64,000 nucleotides of DNA, taken from DATJOJ01 sp035507035 (lineage in GTDB: Bacteria > Acidobacteriota > Terriglobia > Terriglobales > Acidobacteriaceae). Of the stretch, positions 51,250 through 59,890 are shown in pieces. Position numbers and translations under genes: made by a program. A model generated the notes under the pieces. That model worked only from the letters and a program-made list of their open reading frames with translations. It did no database searches and was not told where the DNA came from. Within the stretch, counting starts at the first letter, position 1, and each line of letters starts with the position of its first letter. The stretch covers positions 124,001 to 188,000 of the forward strand of contig DATJOJ010000065.1 in the NCBI GenBank assembly GCA_035507035.1, read 5' to 3'.

Positions 51250-52668
51250 CTAATCGCTGGCGCGGTTTTTGATCCAGATCGGCGTGCCGACAAAGCCAAA
51301 CGCGCGGCGAATCTGGTTTTCGAGAAAGCGAGCATAAGAAAAGTGCAGTTTTACGTTGCGGTCGGTAAAAAGAACGAAGGTTGGCGGGGCGACATTGGCC
51401 TGAGTCATGTAATAAATCTTTACTCGCTGACGGACCGGAACCGAAGCGCGATCAAAATCCACTTGTTCCAGAAAGCGATTCATTTCGGCCGTGGGAATCC
51501 GCTTGCGGCGCTCGGCGGCAACCTGCTCCAGGGTCGGGAATATTTTGTCTGTTCCAGTCCCGGTGCTGGCGGAGACAAATAACACCGGAGCGTAAGACAA
51601 GAATTTGAGCGCGTAGCGCAACCGTTGTTCGTAGGCGGCGCGATCGGCCGGTCGCTTGCTTTCTCGCATCCGCGCAGCTTTTGATTGGCTCACCGCTTTT
51701 TTCGCGCCACTGATCACAAGGTCCCATTTGTTGACCACGATGATGACAGAGCGTCCGCTCTCGTGAGCGTACCCGGCGATGGTTGCGTCCAGCGCGCTTA
51801 CGCCCTCGGTCGCATCGATCACCAGCAGCGCGATATCGGCGGATTCCAGATGCTTGCGCGCCATAACGACAGAAAGTTTTTCGGCCATCAGGTGAGTTTT
51901 GCCTTTGCGGCGAATTCCGGCTGTGTCGATGAACCGAAAGCGCTGGCCATCGCGTTCGACCAGTTCATCGACAGCGTCGCGAGTCGTGCCGGGAATGGGC
52001 GAGACGATAGCGCGCGACGTTCCAGTCAGCCGGTTCAGCAAAGTTGATTTACCCACATTAGGATGGCCGATGATGGCCACTTTGACTTCCCGAGTTGGCT
52101 CCTCTTCCGTGATCTCCCCAACCTCGGCGGTCTCCGTGCCCCCTGTGTTCAGATCCTTAGGGACGACATCCAGAATTGCGTCGAGCAAGTCATCGACGCC
52201 GGTACCATTCTCGGCGGAGACAGGAAACAGAACCTTGATTCCCAAACGATAGAAGTCATCCACCCAGCCCTGCTGCTTGCTGGTGTCAATTTTGTTGACC
52301 GCGAGAAACAGCGGCTTGCCGGTGCGATTGAGCAGCCGGGCCAGTTCGATGTCGGGAGCGGAGAGCTCGCTGCGGCCATCGACCACCAGAATGACCGCGG
52401 CGGCCTCGCCCAGAGCCACTTTGGCCTGGCGAAAGATTTCGGCGGGGATCAGATCTTTTTCTTCGGGGATTATTCCCCCGGTATCGACGACACGCAAAAG
52501 GCGCCCGCGCCATTCCGTCTCGCCATAAAGGCGGTCGCGCGTGATGCCGGGTTCGTCGCCGACAATGGCGCGGCGTGAACCGACGATCCGATTGAACAGC
52601 GTCGATTTGCCCACGTTGGGCCGGCCAACGATGGCGACCAGCGGCCGTTGCTGTGGGTTCGATGTCAC
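51250..52668 (-). CDS. der: ribosome-assembly GTPase Der (EngA)
   Basis: A 472-residue protein with two GTPase domains in tandem and a C-terminal KH-like domain, the Der plan. Domain 1: GRPNVGKSTLFNRI (G1), DTGG (G3), NKID (G4). Domain 2: GHPNVGKSTLLNRL, DTAGIRRKGK and NKWD. The KH-like part (about 370-460) includes YMTQANVAPPTFVLFTDRNVKLHFSYARFLENQIR. Der acts in 50S subunit maturation. A short insert between the domains is acidic (EVGEITEEEPTREV). Start is GTG at 52668, divergent from the helicase gene. Confidence 0.97.
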   Translation of the reverse strand: MTSNPQQRPLVAIVGRPNVGKSTLFNRIVGSRRAIVGDEPGITRDRLYGETEWRGRLLRVVDTGGIIPEEKDLIPAEIFRQAKVALGEAAAVILVVDGRSELSAPDIELARLLNRTGKPLFLAVNKIDTSKQQGWVDDFYRLGIKVLFPVSAENGTGVDDLLDAILDVVPKDLNTGGTETAEVGEITEEEPTREVKVAIIGHPNVGKSTLLNRLTGTSRAIVSPIPGTTRDAVDELVERDGQRFRFIDTAGIRRKGKTHLMAEKLSVVMARKHLESADIALLVIDATEGVSALDATIAGYAHESGRSVIIVVNKWDLVISGAKKAVSQSKAARMRESKRPADRAAYEQRLRYALKFLSYAPVLFVSASTGTGTDKIFPTLEQVAAERRKRIPTAEMNRFLEQVDFDRASVPVRQRVKIYYMTQANVAPPTFVLFTDRNVKLHFSYARFLENQIRRAFGFVGTPIWIKNRASD

Positions 52669-52693
52669 TGCAGTGGATTATTATAGAGACTCT

Positions 52694-54697
52694 GTGGCTT
52701 CCACTTCACAGCCCACGCCGGTTGCGCCTTCCAAGCCAAGGGATGCGACACTCTACAACTTTTTTGCGCCGGGCGGATTGCTGTCCCGCGCGCATCCCGC
52801 GTACGAATTTCGCCGCGGACAACTACAAATGGCGCAGGCCGTCGAGCAAGCGCTGTCGGAAAGACGGCATCTGATCGTCGAGGCCGGAACGGGAACGGGA
52901 AAGACGCTCGCCTACCTGGTTCCGGTGATTCGCTCCGGCAAGCGGGTGATCATTTCTACCGGCACTAAAAATCTGCAGGAACAGCTCTTCAACAAAGACA
53001 TTCCGTTTCTGGAGCAAGCGCTGTTTCCTAACGGAGAGGCCAAGCTGAGCATCTGCTACATGAAAGGACGAAGCAATTATCTGTGCCGAAAGAAGCTCTA
53101 CGACCTGACAGGCCAGCCCGTGCTCAGCGGATTGGACGAGATCGAGCAGTACGGAGCGATCGCGGCGTGGGAGAGGACGACCCAGTCGGGCGACCGTGCA
53201 GAGCTGGCTGCATTGCCCGAGGCCAGCGCCCTTTGGCACAGGTTGGACGCGAGGGCGGAAGCGTGCCTCGGCCAAAAATGCAGCTCGTGGGAAAAGTGTT
53301 TCATTACCGAAATGCATCGCCGGGCGATGGAAAGCGACATCATCATCGTGAATCATCATCTATTCTTCGCGGATCTGGCGATCAAGCAACAGGCCGAGTA
53401 TGCTCCGGATGCGGGCATTCTACCGGAAGTCGGTGCAGTGATTTTCGACGAAGCGCACGAGCTGGAAGATGTCGCTGGAAGTTATTTTGGAGTTGCGGTC
53501 AGTAATGCGCGAATCGAAGAACTGTGCAGGGATGTGGAAGGATCGTTGCAGCGCAATCATCAACTCTCGGCCGCGCTCGCTGGAGCGGTGAAGAGCCTGC
53601 GCGAGCGGTCGACGTTCTTTTTCGCTGTACTGCCGCAGGGTGAAGGACGGTTTGCGTTTGAGAATCGGCGTGAATTTCTGGAAGAGAATGGGGATGAGTT
53701 TCTGGGACTGCAGCAATCGCTGCAGCGATTGATCTCTGAGTTGGAAAATCTTCCTTCGAAGCCGGAAGAAGTCTTCACTTTCGCGCGACGCGCGCAGGAG
53801 TTACAGGTACAGCTCGGCTTTTTGATGGAATCGGAGCATCGTAACACGGTTTTCTGGATCGAGCGGCGGCGCGGCGGACGCGATCGGCTGAATATTTTTC
53901 TGCAGGCAACGCCCATTGACGTCGCGCCAATCCTGAAAACCTGTATGTTCGACAAACTCGACTGCGCAGTGCTGACTTCAGCGACGCTGGCGGTCGGCGG
54001 CGGGTTTGAGTACGTGAGGCGTCGCCTCGGCGTGGAACATGCACGAGAGGTAGTGCTTCCGTCGCACTTCGATTACGAGAACCAGGCGCTGTTTTATGTG
54101 CCACCGGATTTGCCGGATCCGCGCACGCCCCAGTTTGCGGTCAAAGCCAGCGACCAGATTCGGCGAGTGTTGGAAATCACTCGAGGCCGAGCCTTTGTGT
54201 TGTTTACAAGCTATGCGCAGATGAAAGACATCTATCAGCGATTGCTTGGCGAACTTGAATTTCCGATGTTGCTGCAGGGCGATGCTCCGAAGAGCACGCT
54301 GCTGGAGGAATTTCGGCTTACTCCGAACGCGGTGCTGTTCGCGACGTCGTCTTTCTGGCAAGGCGTAGATGTGCAGGGCGAACAGCTCAGTTGCGTAATT
54401 ATCGATCGCTTGCCATTTGCTGTTCCCTCTGACCCGGTGGTCGCAGCCCGAGTAAAATCGATCGACGCCGAGGGTGGCAATGCGTTCTTTCAATATCAAG
54501 TGCCGGCAGCGGTCATCACGCTGAAACAAGGCTTCGGACGGCTGATTCGCTCGCTGCATGATCGCGGTTTGTTGGTGCTGCTCGACAATCGGATTCTGAA
54601 GAAGCAGTATGGGCGAGTGTTTATCGAGAGCCTGCCAAACTACAAGAAGACCACGGAGATAACGGCGGTCGAGGAATGGTTCCATCCCCGGTCGTAG
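52694..54697 (+). CDS. DinG/XPD-like ATP-dependent helicase with Fe-S cluster
   Basis: A GTG at 52694 is chosen; one at 52673 is possible, and the frame continues into der without meaning. The product is 667 residues. Walker A is EAGTGTGKTLAYLVP (near 64) and the DEAH box is FDEAHELEDVAGSYFG (near 252). Four cysteines in between fit an XPD-type 4Fe-4S site: one in KGRSNYLCRKK (about 130), two in ACLGQKC (about 191-196) and one in WEKCF (about 201). Domain 2 has TSSFWQGVDVQGEQLSCVIIDRLPFAVPSDP and LKQGFGRLIRSLHDRG (motif VI). It should unwind DNA 5'-3' at forks or R-loops. Confidence 0.92.
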   Translation: MASTSQPTPVAPSKPRDATLYNFFAPGGLLSRAHPAYEFRRGQLQMAQAVEQALSERRHLIVEAGTGTGKTLAYLVPVIRSGKRVIISTGTKNLQEQLFNKDIPFLEQALFPNGEAKLSICYMKGRSNYLCRKKLYDLTGQPVLSGLDEIEQYGAIAAWERTTQSGDRAELAALPEASALWHRLDARAEACLGQKCSSWEKCFITEMHRRAMESDIIIVNHHLFFADLAIKQQAEYAPDAGILPEVGAVIFDEAHELEDVAGSYFGVAVSNARIEELCRDVEGSLQRNHQLSAALAGAVKSLRERSTFFFAVLPQGEGRFAFENRREFLEENGDEFLGLQQSLQRLISELENLPSKPEEVFTFARRAQELQVQLGFLMESEHRNTVFWIERRRGGRDRLNIFLQATPIDVAPILKTCMFDKLDCAVLTSATLAVGGGFEYVRRRLGVEHAREVVLPSHFDYENQALFYVPPDLPDPRTPQFAVKASDQIRRVLEITRGRAFVLFTSYAQMKDIYQRLLGELEFPMLLQGDAPKSTLLEEFRLTPNAVLFATSSFWQGVDVQGEQLSCVIIDRLPFAVPSDPVVAARVKSIDAEGGNAFFQYQVPAAVITLKQGFGRLIRSLHDRGLLVLLDNRILKKQYGRVFIESLPNYKKTTEITAVEEWFHPRS

Positions 54698-54701
54698 AGA
54701 A

Positions 54702-55646
54702 TTATCCCTCCCAAACGAAAGCATCGAATACGCGCTCAGTCTTAAACCCCAACCGCAGATAAAGTTCGACCGCTCCTTTGTTAGCCTCAGTCACGGTCAG
54801 TGACAGCATCGAAAAGCTTCGCTGGATGAGATTCGTGCTGGCCGCAGCCAGCAAAGCCTTGCCGACACCATAGCCGCGAAATTCCGGCAGCACGCAAACC
54901 TGAGTGACATGGCCAACATCGCGGCGCACTCGCGAACAAAGAATCAGCCCGATCAGGCTTCGGCTGCGCTTGTGGAGGGCGACGAAAGAAGAGTCGGAGT
55001 CGAAGATCCCGCATCCGGGGAAGCGCACGATATTGTTCAAGAACCGCAGAGATCCACTCAGCGTACGATATTGGTCGTTGATTTCGGAATCGACGTGACC
55101 GCGGTAGGCCGAAGTAATGACGGCTGCGGCGGGCTGATAATCCTGCTCGGTCCAAGGGCGAATCTCGACCTCAGGTTTTACCGTAAGGTCCGGCTTGGTT
55201 GCGCCCGTCAGCGGCAGCACCATGAACACTCGAGCATGGCGGTGAAAACCCTGCTCCGTGAACGGCCGGGAAACGACTCCCGTCTCATGCAGCAATAGTT
55301 GCGCTTCTACGCGGTGAATTCCCGGCGACTGCTGCAAGGTCTCGATCACGTGCACCAACAGGCGCGATTCGACCTCGCGAGGATTGGGCAACCGCCCACC
55401 ATTGGCGACGAAAAGATCGCCAATCACCCCCTTGCTGCCTTCATAAACAAAAAATGCGTATCCAAAAATGCGTCCGTGCTCGATGGCGGCATAGCCGGGG
55501 AGAATTTTGGCATCGACATAGCGGAGAATCATGTCGGCGGAGCCGGTGTAGTCCCAGGACAGCATCTTTTCCCAGATCTGGGTTTCGTCCTCGAGCAGAG
55601 GGCGCAGGTCGATGGACGAGAAATGCCTGAGATCGAGAATTTCCAC
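54702..55646 (-). CDS. tandem GNAT-type N-acetyltransferase
   Basis: From a GTG at 55646 (AAGAGAG upstream) the protein is 314 residues; the frame continues to 55751 without conserved sequence. The C-terminal half is a clear GNAT domain: VCVLPEFRGYGVGKALLAAASTN is the acetyl-CoA loop, and FSMLSLTVTEANKGAVELYLRLGF is the usual end. The N-terminal half repeats the fold in weaker form (GYAFFVYEGSKGVIGDLFVANGG), so it is a double-GNAT like MshD. Substrate is unknown. It converges with the helicase gene, with only four bases between stops. Confidence 0.82.
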   Translation of the reverse strand: MEILDLRHFSSIDLRPLLEDETQIWEKMLSWDYTGSADMILRYVDAKILPGYAAIEHGRIFGYAFFVYEGSKGVIGDLFVANGGRLPNPREVESRLLVHVIETLQQSPGIHRVEAQLLLHETGVVSRPFTEQGFHRHARVFMVLPLTGATKPDLTVKPEVEIRPWTEQDYQPAAAVITSAYRGHVDSEINDQYRTLSGSLRFLNNIVRFPGCGIFDSDSSFVALHKRSRSLIGLILCSRVRRDVGHVTQVCVLPEFRGYGVGKALLAAASTNLIQRSFSMLSLTVTEANKGAVELYLRLGFKTERVFDAFVWEG

Positions 55647-55779
55647 TAGGGCTCTCTTGAGGGGCGGCGTCGCTTCGCCAAACAACCGCGAAAAGCCGAG
55701 TGTAGTGGCATGGGCGGGCGGGAGGCAAACGGAGAGAACACGGGAAGCCAATAGGGCAGCGTAGCTGACTCCCGACTGA

Positions 55780-57468
55780 CTACGGATTCTTTCCGGCGAC
55801 CCAGTAGTAATCGAGACCTTGCGGCGCGAAACTGCCGAGGTACGAAACGCGGCGCCCGGCGACTAGCTTGGCCAGCGCGACTTGCGAACCTTCGGGGGCC
55901 ACCACGAGATGTTCGTTATCTGGTATCTCTCCCCGGTCGTAGGCGTAGATGATTCGATTACGATAAAACGCAAGCCCGTATTCTGTTTCGCGCATGATAT
56001 GAAACACGGCAATCGGCAGAGGTTTGGTTTCGAGGCTGGCGAGTTCACGGGCCAGGGGCCGCGCCGACTGTGTGCTGTCGAGCGCGGGAGATCCCAGGCG
56101 AAGAACGCTCCCGACACCGAGCACGACAACAATCAGAGTCACAAACCGAATCGAGCTTACCCCTAGCCTGGTACGCAACGAGACGGCGATTCCGACCGCC
56201 AGAACCAGAAATAGGCCGAGGGCGATGGCCATCCCCTTACCCCAGGGCAGCCGGTGCTGCAAAACGAGGTATTGAATCATAAGCGCGGGAATGATCAAAG
56301 CAGCGGCGATCACCGCATGCAGCATAGTCAGCACGCCGCCAAGACGTTTATCGTCCTCGGCGCGGCGCCGAACGTATTCGGACGTGAGAAGCGTTCCAGC
56401 CGGCAAAGCGGGAAGAATATAGCCGGGCAGCTTCGATTGCGAGAGCGAGAAGAAGATCACCGGGACCAACAGCCAGATCACGAGAAAAATATCCAGCAAA
56501 TCGTCCTGCTGTAACCCTTCGCCGCGCTCGGCCCACCACGCACGGATTGTTTCGACCACGGATGCGACTGCAAGGGCAGTCCATGGCAGCAAACCAATCA
56601 GCGCTATAGGGAAGAAATACCAGAAAGGCTCCCTGTGATGATAAAGATTGGTGCCGAAGCGCGCCAGATTGTGCTGCAGAAAGAAAACCCGGAAAAATTC
56701 CGGGACTCTGATCTGAACCGCGACGTACCAGGGCAACGTGACCATGCAAAAGAGCAATATCCCCGGAAGCCAAAGCGTTCGCCGAAGAAATCTGTAACCC
56801 CGCTGAACTGCGGCAAAACACAAGAGGACGATGGCTGCGAGAAATGGCGCGACCGGACCTTTGGCAAGCGTCGCCAGGGCGAGAAAAAAGTAGGCGAGCG
56901 CGAGAAAAGTCTTCGTATCTGTCTCGAACCACACGTACCAAGCCAGCAATGCGACGCTGAACATTGCGGCCAGCGGCATGTCGGTGGAAGCGGCACGAGC
57001 AAAGCCGATAACTCCGGCGGCAGAGGCTGTCATCAGCGCAGCGTTCAACTCGGATCCGGGCCGCAACTTTCGAAAAAATAGATAAATTGCGATGACAAGC
57101 AGTGTCGCGTCAACCGTCGACGGCAGTCGTGCCGCCCAATCGCTCACGCCAAAAATCGCGTAGGCCAGCATGGCTTGCCAATAATAGAGAGGCGGTTTTT
57201 CCAACCACGGTGTGCCGCCCAGAGTCGGCGTAATCCAATCGTGGCGAGCTAGCATTTCCCGGGCAACTTGCGCGTAGCGTGGCTCGTCGGCGCCCAGCAG
57301 ACCGAAATACGCAAGTCCAAAGAAAAAGAGAAAGGCGCAGAATCCGGCGAGTAACACCCAGTCCGTGCGCAGGCGCAAACCATCCCTCACGCGGCCATGG
57401 TCGAGTTGTGATTGTGAGCTGATGATTGATCGCCGGACGACCCAGCCCATCCGGCCATCAACAATCAA
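55780..57468 (-). CDS. ArnT-like (PMT/GT83) glycosyltransferase
   Basis: A 562-residue membrane protein with about twelve hydrophobic segments. The first periplasmic loop has FGLLGADEPRYAQVAREMLARHDWITPTLGG and PWLEKPPLYYW, the typical ArnT sequence with the catalytic Asp and Lys. Such enzymes move aminoarabinose or related sugars from undecaprenyl phosphate to lipid A or other envelope acceptors. The TTG at 57468 gives the longest form; ATG at 57450 is an alternative. It starts four bases after the small membrane protein's stop, in the rbfA-nrnA operon. Confidence 0.88.
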   Translation of the reverse strand: MIVDGRMGWVVRRSIISSQSQLDHGRVRDGLRLRTDWVLLAGFCAFLFFFGLAYFGLLGADEPRYAQVAREMLARHDWITPTLGGTPWLEKPPLYYWQAMLAYAIFGVSDWAARLPSTVDATLLVIAIYLFFRKLRPGSELNAALMTASAAGVIGFARAASTDMPLAAMFSVALLAWYVWFETDTKTFLALAYFFLALATLAKGPVAPFLAAIVLLCFAAVQRGYRFLRRTLWLPGILLFCMVTLPWYVAVQIRVPEFFRVFFLQHNLARFGTNLYHHREPFWYFFPIALIGLLPWTALAVASVVETIRAWWAERGEGLQQDDLLDIFLVIWLLVPVIFFSLSQSKLPGYILPALPAGTLLTSEYVRRRAEDDKRLGGVLTMLHAVIAAALIIPALMIQYLVLQHRLPWGKGMAIALGLFLVLAVGIAVSLRTRLGVSSIRFVTLIVVVLGVGSVLRLGSPALDSTQSARPLARELASLETKPLPIAVFHIMRETEYGLAFYRNRIIYAYDRGEIPDNEHLVVAPEGSQVALAKLVAGRRVSYLGSFAPQGLDYYWVAGKNP

Positions 57469-57472
57469 TTCA

Positions 57473-57721
57473 TCACGATTGTGCTGACGGTCTCATCAAG
57501 GCCCGCAAGCTGATCAGCACCCACGATACTTCCATCACGACAAATCCGAGTTGAAAAGGACGGAAAGCAATGTATGCCAGAATCGCGGAGCCGAGAGCGT
57601 TGAGAACGTTATAGGCCGGTTTGCGAGAATCCATCCAGTTCAACTGATGCCCGGCATAACCGATCAGAATTAGTAAAGCTCCGACAAAGGAGAAAGCCTG
57701 GCGCGCAAGAGAAATGTTCAT
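57473..57721 (-). CDS. small three-helix membrane protein (CBU_0592-like)
   Basis: An 82-residue protein with three hydrophobic segments: AFSFVGALLILIGYAGHQL, VLNALGSAILAYIAF and VVMEVSWVLISLRAL. The WMDSRKPAYNVLNALGS loop and the E in MEVSW resemble the small CBU_0592-like membrane proteins, which have no known role. It follows nrnA by six bases and precedes the ArnT-like gene by four. Small proteins of this type often sit with glycosyltransferases, so an accessory role is possible. Confidence 0.72.
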   Translation of the reverse strand: MNISLARQAFSFVGALLILIGYAGHQLNWMDSRKPAYNVLNALGSAILAYIAFRPFQLGFVVMEVSWVLISLRALMRPSAQS

Positions 57722-57727
57722 GGAGAA

Positions 57728-58675
57728 CTATTGTACGGAGGGATGCAGGCGAAGGCGCTCCACAATTTTGGCAACCGCTGAGGCCAAGGGTCCATCAATC
57801 GAACAACCGCTGGCGCACTCGTGACCTCCTCCCCCGAACGTTTCGGCAACTTGCGCTACGTTGAGCTGGCCTTTGCTGCGGAGGCTCACGCGGAAGCGGC
57901 CGTCGGGCAGCTCCCGAAAAAATGCTGCGACCTCGACGTCTCCAATGGAAAGTACGTAGTTGACCAACCCTTCACAATCTTCTTCCTTGGCGCCGGCAGC
58001 GTCCATCTGATCCCGCGTTACCCAGATCCAGGCAAAGGGTCCTTCACGATGCAGCTGCGAAAGTGCGGCTCCCAGCAAACGCATCTTTGCGGTGGAATGC
58101 GCGAAGTAAATGTTGCGCGCGCAATGCGCCGGATTGGCTCCCGCCAGCACCAGTTCCCGAGCCAAAGCAAACGTGTGTTCGTTGGTGCCTTCAAACATGA
58201 ATGAACCCGTGTCGGCGAGCAGCGCGGTGTAAAGGCAAGTTGCCATATCCGGAGAAATGGCGACGCCAGCCTCACGCGCCAAGCGGTAAACCAACTCGGC
58301 TGTGGCAACGGCTTTGGGATCGATCCAATTGACTTGCGCGAATGGCCGGCCGCTGACATGGTGATCGATGCTGATCAGAAAACCACCTTCCAAGCCTTGC
58401 AGGCGGGTGCGTTGAATACTGTCACACTCGAGAATGATGGCAGCCTCGTACTTCCCATTCACTCGATCTGCAGAAATAACCTCGCCGGCGAAAGGCAGTT
58501 GCTGATAGATGCGCGGAACACCGTCGCGCAGCACGATCTCGGCCTGCTTGCCCATCGCTCGCAAGACCTGGCAGAAAGCCAATGCCGAGCCGACGGCATC
58601 GCCGTCAGGGCGGGCGTGCGAAGTGAGCAGAAAGCGGTTGCGCTGCTCGATTTGTTTGAGTACTTCGCTCAGCAT
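57728..58675 (-). CDS. nrnA: DHH/DHHA1 phosphoesterase, NrnA-type nanoRNase
   Basis: From the ATG at 58675 the protein is 315 residues; a GTG at 58690 would overlap rbfA by 11 bases. The DHH motifs are present: LLTSHARPDGDAVGSALAF (motif I), AIILECDSI (II), ISIDHHVSGRPF (DHH-like, III) and ALLADTGSFMFEGTN (IV). The DHHA1 end has GGGGHECASG, the substrate loop. NrnA degrades short RNA fragments and, in many bacteria, 3'-phosphoadenosine 5'-phosphate. It directly follows rbfA, a common arrangement. Confidence 0.93.
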   Translation of the reverse strand: MLSEVLKQIEQRNRFLLTSHARPDGDAVGSALAFCQVLRAMGKQAEIVLRDGVPRIYQQLPFAGEVISADRVNGKYEAAIILECDSIQRTRLQGLEGGFLISIDHHVSGRPFAQVNWIDPKAVATAELVYRLAREAGVAISPDMATCLYTALLADTGSFMFEGTNEHTFALARELVLAGANPAHCARNIYFAHSTAKMRLLGAALSQLHREGPFAWIWVTRDQMDAAGAKEEDCEGLVNYVLSIGDVEVAAFFRELPDGRFRVSLRSKGQLNVAQVAETFGGGGHECASGCSIDGPLASAVAKIVERLRLHPSVQ

Positions 58676-58679
58676 GGTG

Positions 58680-59069
58680 CTATTTTCCACTGCGAGTGTT
58701 TCGCCTCTTAGCTCGATTCAGAAGCTCATCGATTCGGGCTTCGTATTTTTGCGAGCGATCCAACTGAAAAAATAACTCCGGCGGCCGGCGCAGATGCAGC
58801 CGCTCGGCAATTTCATGGCGCACAAATCCCACCGCTGCCGCCAGCCCCTCCAGCGAACGTTGCGCTTCCACCTCATCGCCTTCAACCACGACCAAGATGC
58901 GGGCGGAGCGCGAATCGTCGGCCAAGTGAACTTCGCTCACGTTCACCAGCCCAATGCGCGGATCGCCAAGTTCGCCCTCGACTATGGTCTCAATTTCCTC
59001 GCGCAGAGCCTCGGCTAGCCGTTCGCGATGATATTTCTGTGCGCGCCTTTCCACGGCCTTTTTCCCCAA
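58680..59069 (-). CDS. rbfA: ribosome-binding factor A
   Basis: A 129-residue protein with the KH-like RbfA fold: RLAEALREEIETIVEGELGDPRIGLVNVSEVHLADDSRSARILVVV and FVRHEIAERLHLRRPPELFFQLDRS are family signatures. It binds the 30S subunit during maturation of the 16S 5' end. The C-terminal tail is basic. nusA and infB, usual partners, are not here; an ABC transporter gene lies 110 bases upstream. Confidence 0.95.
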   Translation of the reverse strand: MGKKAVERRAQKYHRERLAEALREEIETIVEGELGDPRIGLVNVSEVHLADDSRSARILVVVEGDEVEAQRSLEGLAAAVGFVRHEIAERLHLRRPPELFFQLDRSQKYEARIDELLNRAKRRNTRSGK

Positions 59070-59179
59070 AGTAAAACGAATGAGAATATCAGAAAATCGG
59101 CAGTCCGTCTGCCCGCTGGCTGTAGAGGACGGGTACTTCCGTGTAAGTTATGGCCGGGCAAGATTGTAGGACGAACGAC

Positions 59180-59890
59180 CTACGCCGGAAGCAGCATGCC
59201 CTTCTCCAGATGACGCGTGACGTGGGCGTAGGAGGCGGCGTGCGGGTCATGCGTAACCATAACAATCGTCTTTTGAAAGTCTTCGTTCAGGCGCTTCAAG
59301 ATTTCGAGAACCTCGGTCGCGGAATGGCTGTCGAGATCTCCCGTCGGTTCATCGGCGAGCAGCAAGGTAGGGTCGCTGACAATTGCACGAGCGATCGCAA
59401 CGCGCTGTTCTTGTCCGCCGGAGAGCTGTTTCGGAAGATGGTGGACGCGCTCCTCAAGGCCAACCAATTTCAGCGCGGTCATCACGTGATCGCGACGCTG
59501 CTGCGCGTTGAGCTTGGTTAGAAGCAGCGGCAATTCGACGTTCTCGAAGGCGGTGAGAACCGGAATTAGATTAAAAGTCTGGAAAACGTAACCAATGTGC
59601 TCGTTTCGCCAGCGCGCAGATTGAGCGTCATTGAGACGAAAGATATTCTCGCCCAACACCAGCAACTCACCCGAAGTCGGCTTGTCGATGGCGGCAATCA
59701 TATTGAGCAGCGTCGTCTTGCCGGAGCCGGAAGGCCCCATGAGAGCGAGAAATTCACCGGCGCCGATCTCAATGGAAACGTCGTCAAGAGCGTTGACCTG
59801 AAAGGCATCGCGCTTGAAGATTTTTGAAACATTGCGCGCCTGTACAACTTTGGTTTGGGTCTGCCGGTTCGCGACGGTCGCGGTGCTCAT
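59180..59890 (-). CDS. LolD/MacB-type ABC transporter ATPase
   Basis: A 236-residue ATPase. Walker A is MGPSGSGKTTLL, the signature LSGGQEQRVAIARA and Walker B LLLADEPTGDLDS; IGYVFQTFNLIPVLTAFENVELPLLL between them is typical for the LolD/MacB/FtsE group. The ATG overlaps the stop of the HlyD-type gene (ATGA), so the two are translationally coupled. No permease is adjacent; the two MacB-type permeases 10 kb away are the nearest candidates. Confidence 0.93.
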   Translation of the reverse strand: MSTATVANRQTQTKVVQARNVSKIFKRDAFQVNALDDVSIEIGAGEFLALMGPSGSGKTTLLNMIAAIDKPTSGELLVLGENIFRLNDAQSARWRNEHIGYVFQTFNLIPVLTAFENVELPLLLTKLNAQQRRDHVMTALKLVGLEERVHHLPKQLSGGQEQRVAIARAIVSDPTLLLADEPTGDLDSHSATEVLEILKRLNEDFQKTIVMVTHDPHAASYAHVTRHLEKGMLLPA